Positions 6,165-6,365 of a stretch of 6,365 nucleotides of DNA are shown piece by piece (the stretch's first letter is position 1; each line of letters starts with the position of its first letter). A model generated the notes under the pieces. The model did no database searches. It saw nothing but the letters and a program-made list of their open reading frames with translations, and had not been told where the DNA came from. A program made the position numbers and the translations under genes. Source of the stretch: Candidatus Sulfopaludibacter sp. SbA3 (GTDB lineage Bacteria > Acidobacteriota > Terriglobia > 20CM-2-55-15). Location of the stretch: assembly GCA_945861845.1 (NCBI GenBank), contig CAMAWS010000207.1, forward strand, positions 1 to 6,365. Direction: 5' to 3'.

Positions 6165-6365
6165 TCACGCGGGCTCCTGCTGAGTCGCGCAATGAAGCGT
6201 TCCCAATCCCCATATCAGATCGCCGCAATAGATTCCGACCACCTTGCGCTCAGGGAAGAACTCGGCAATCGTTCCCAGCGCCCGCCTGTCTCTCGGGTCA
6301 TTGAACGTCGGTACGATCACGACGTCGTTTGCAATATAGAAGTTGGCGTAGCTGGCCGGTAAACG
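6165..6365 (-). CDS. Agmatine deiminase/peptidylarginine deiminase (PAD_porph) family protein, C-terminal fragment
   Basis: The last 66 residues of a gene entering from the right edge read from RLPASYANFYIAN to a TGA stop at 6167-6165. The segment matches the C-terminal end of the agmatine deiminase family: PASYANFYIAND (3-14 of the fragment), VVIVPTFNDPRDRRAL, a 'FFPERKVVGIYC' strand, and GLGTLHCATQQEPA (53-66). The Cys at fragment position 59 (codon 6191-6189) is the catalytic nucleophile position of GGGNIHC-type motifs, and the following TQQ is also conserved. Family members convert agmatine to N-carbamoylputrescine and ammonia (polyamine route) or deiminate peptidyl-arginine. The GLGTLHC form differs from the plant/Enterococcus GGGNIHC form, so agmatine as substrate is not assured. 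The gene converges on the operon across a 102-base gap. Confidence 0.85.
   Translation of the reverse strand, partial: RLPASYANFYIANDVVIVPTFNDPRDRRALGTIAEFFPERKVVGIYCGDLIWGLGTLHCATQQEPA

Noticed and set aside
6108..6362. Plus-strand open frame of 84 codons at the right end
   Set aside because: It begins inside the heptamer array and runs antisense to the deiminase fragment, whose conserved GLGTLHCATQQ end is in the minus frame.

Overview
The window is bacterial chromosome at moderately high GC (roughly 57-58% by eye). It carries four to five closely packed genes with short spacers and no insertion sequences, RNA genes or CRISPR. The gene content suggests a soil or sediment bacterium, most plausibly Acidobacteriota. 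The pointers are a lipid-free secreted SurA_N/DsbA hybrid protein, an Hcr-type molybdenum hydroxylase, an agmatine-deiminase-family protein with a GLGTLHC active site, and intergenic ATTGA heptamer arrays. This assignment is from general familiarity and is not proven by any marker gene here.

Layout. (1) Minus strand, 1-1887: a two-gene unit read leftwards, made of a class I PLP-dependent aminotransferase (721-1887) and, 17 bases after its stop, a secreted protein with a SurA-type N-terminal part and a thioredoxin/DsbA domain (1-703, cut by the window edge). (2) 1888-2061: a 174-base divergent intergenic region with a candidate promoter for the rightward operon and a perfect 8-bp inverted repeat bracketing its -10 box. 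(3) Plus strand, 2062-6062: a three-gene operon for a molybdopterin enzyme of the xanthine dehydrogenase superfamily, in the order small [2Fe-2S] subunit, large Mo subunit, FAD subunit. (4) 6063-6164: a heptamer-repeat array forming a long imperfect hairpin. (5) Minus strand, 6165-6365: the last 66 codons of an agmatine deiminase/peptidylarginine deiminase-like gene that converges on the operon.

How the genes work together. The three plus-strand genes encode a complete (LMS)2-type enzyme: electrons would move between the Mo centre, two [2Fe-2S] clusters and FAD. The FAD subunit carries a four-cysteine insert (C124, C140, C148, C157) with the spacing of the extra [4Fe-4S] cluster that marks 4-hydroxybenzoyl-CoA reductase (HcrB/HbaD). 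The gene order also matches hcrCAB/hbaBCD. The surprising point is that the large subunit has Gln (Q729) where an ungapped comparison puts the near-universal catalytic Glu of this superfamily. This is therefore an Hcr-like enzyme with a possibly altered active site, and its substrate is open. No CoA ligase, ferredoxin, or Mo-cofactor maturation gene (XdhC type) is visible in the window.

No completely new system is evident. The best leads are the E-to-Q active-site substitution combined with the retained [4Fe-4S] insert, the operator-like inverted repeat around the promoter, and the heptamer hairpin between convergent genes.
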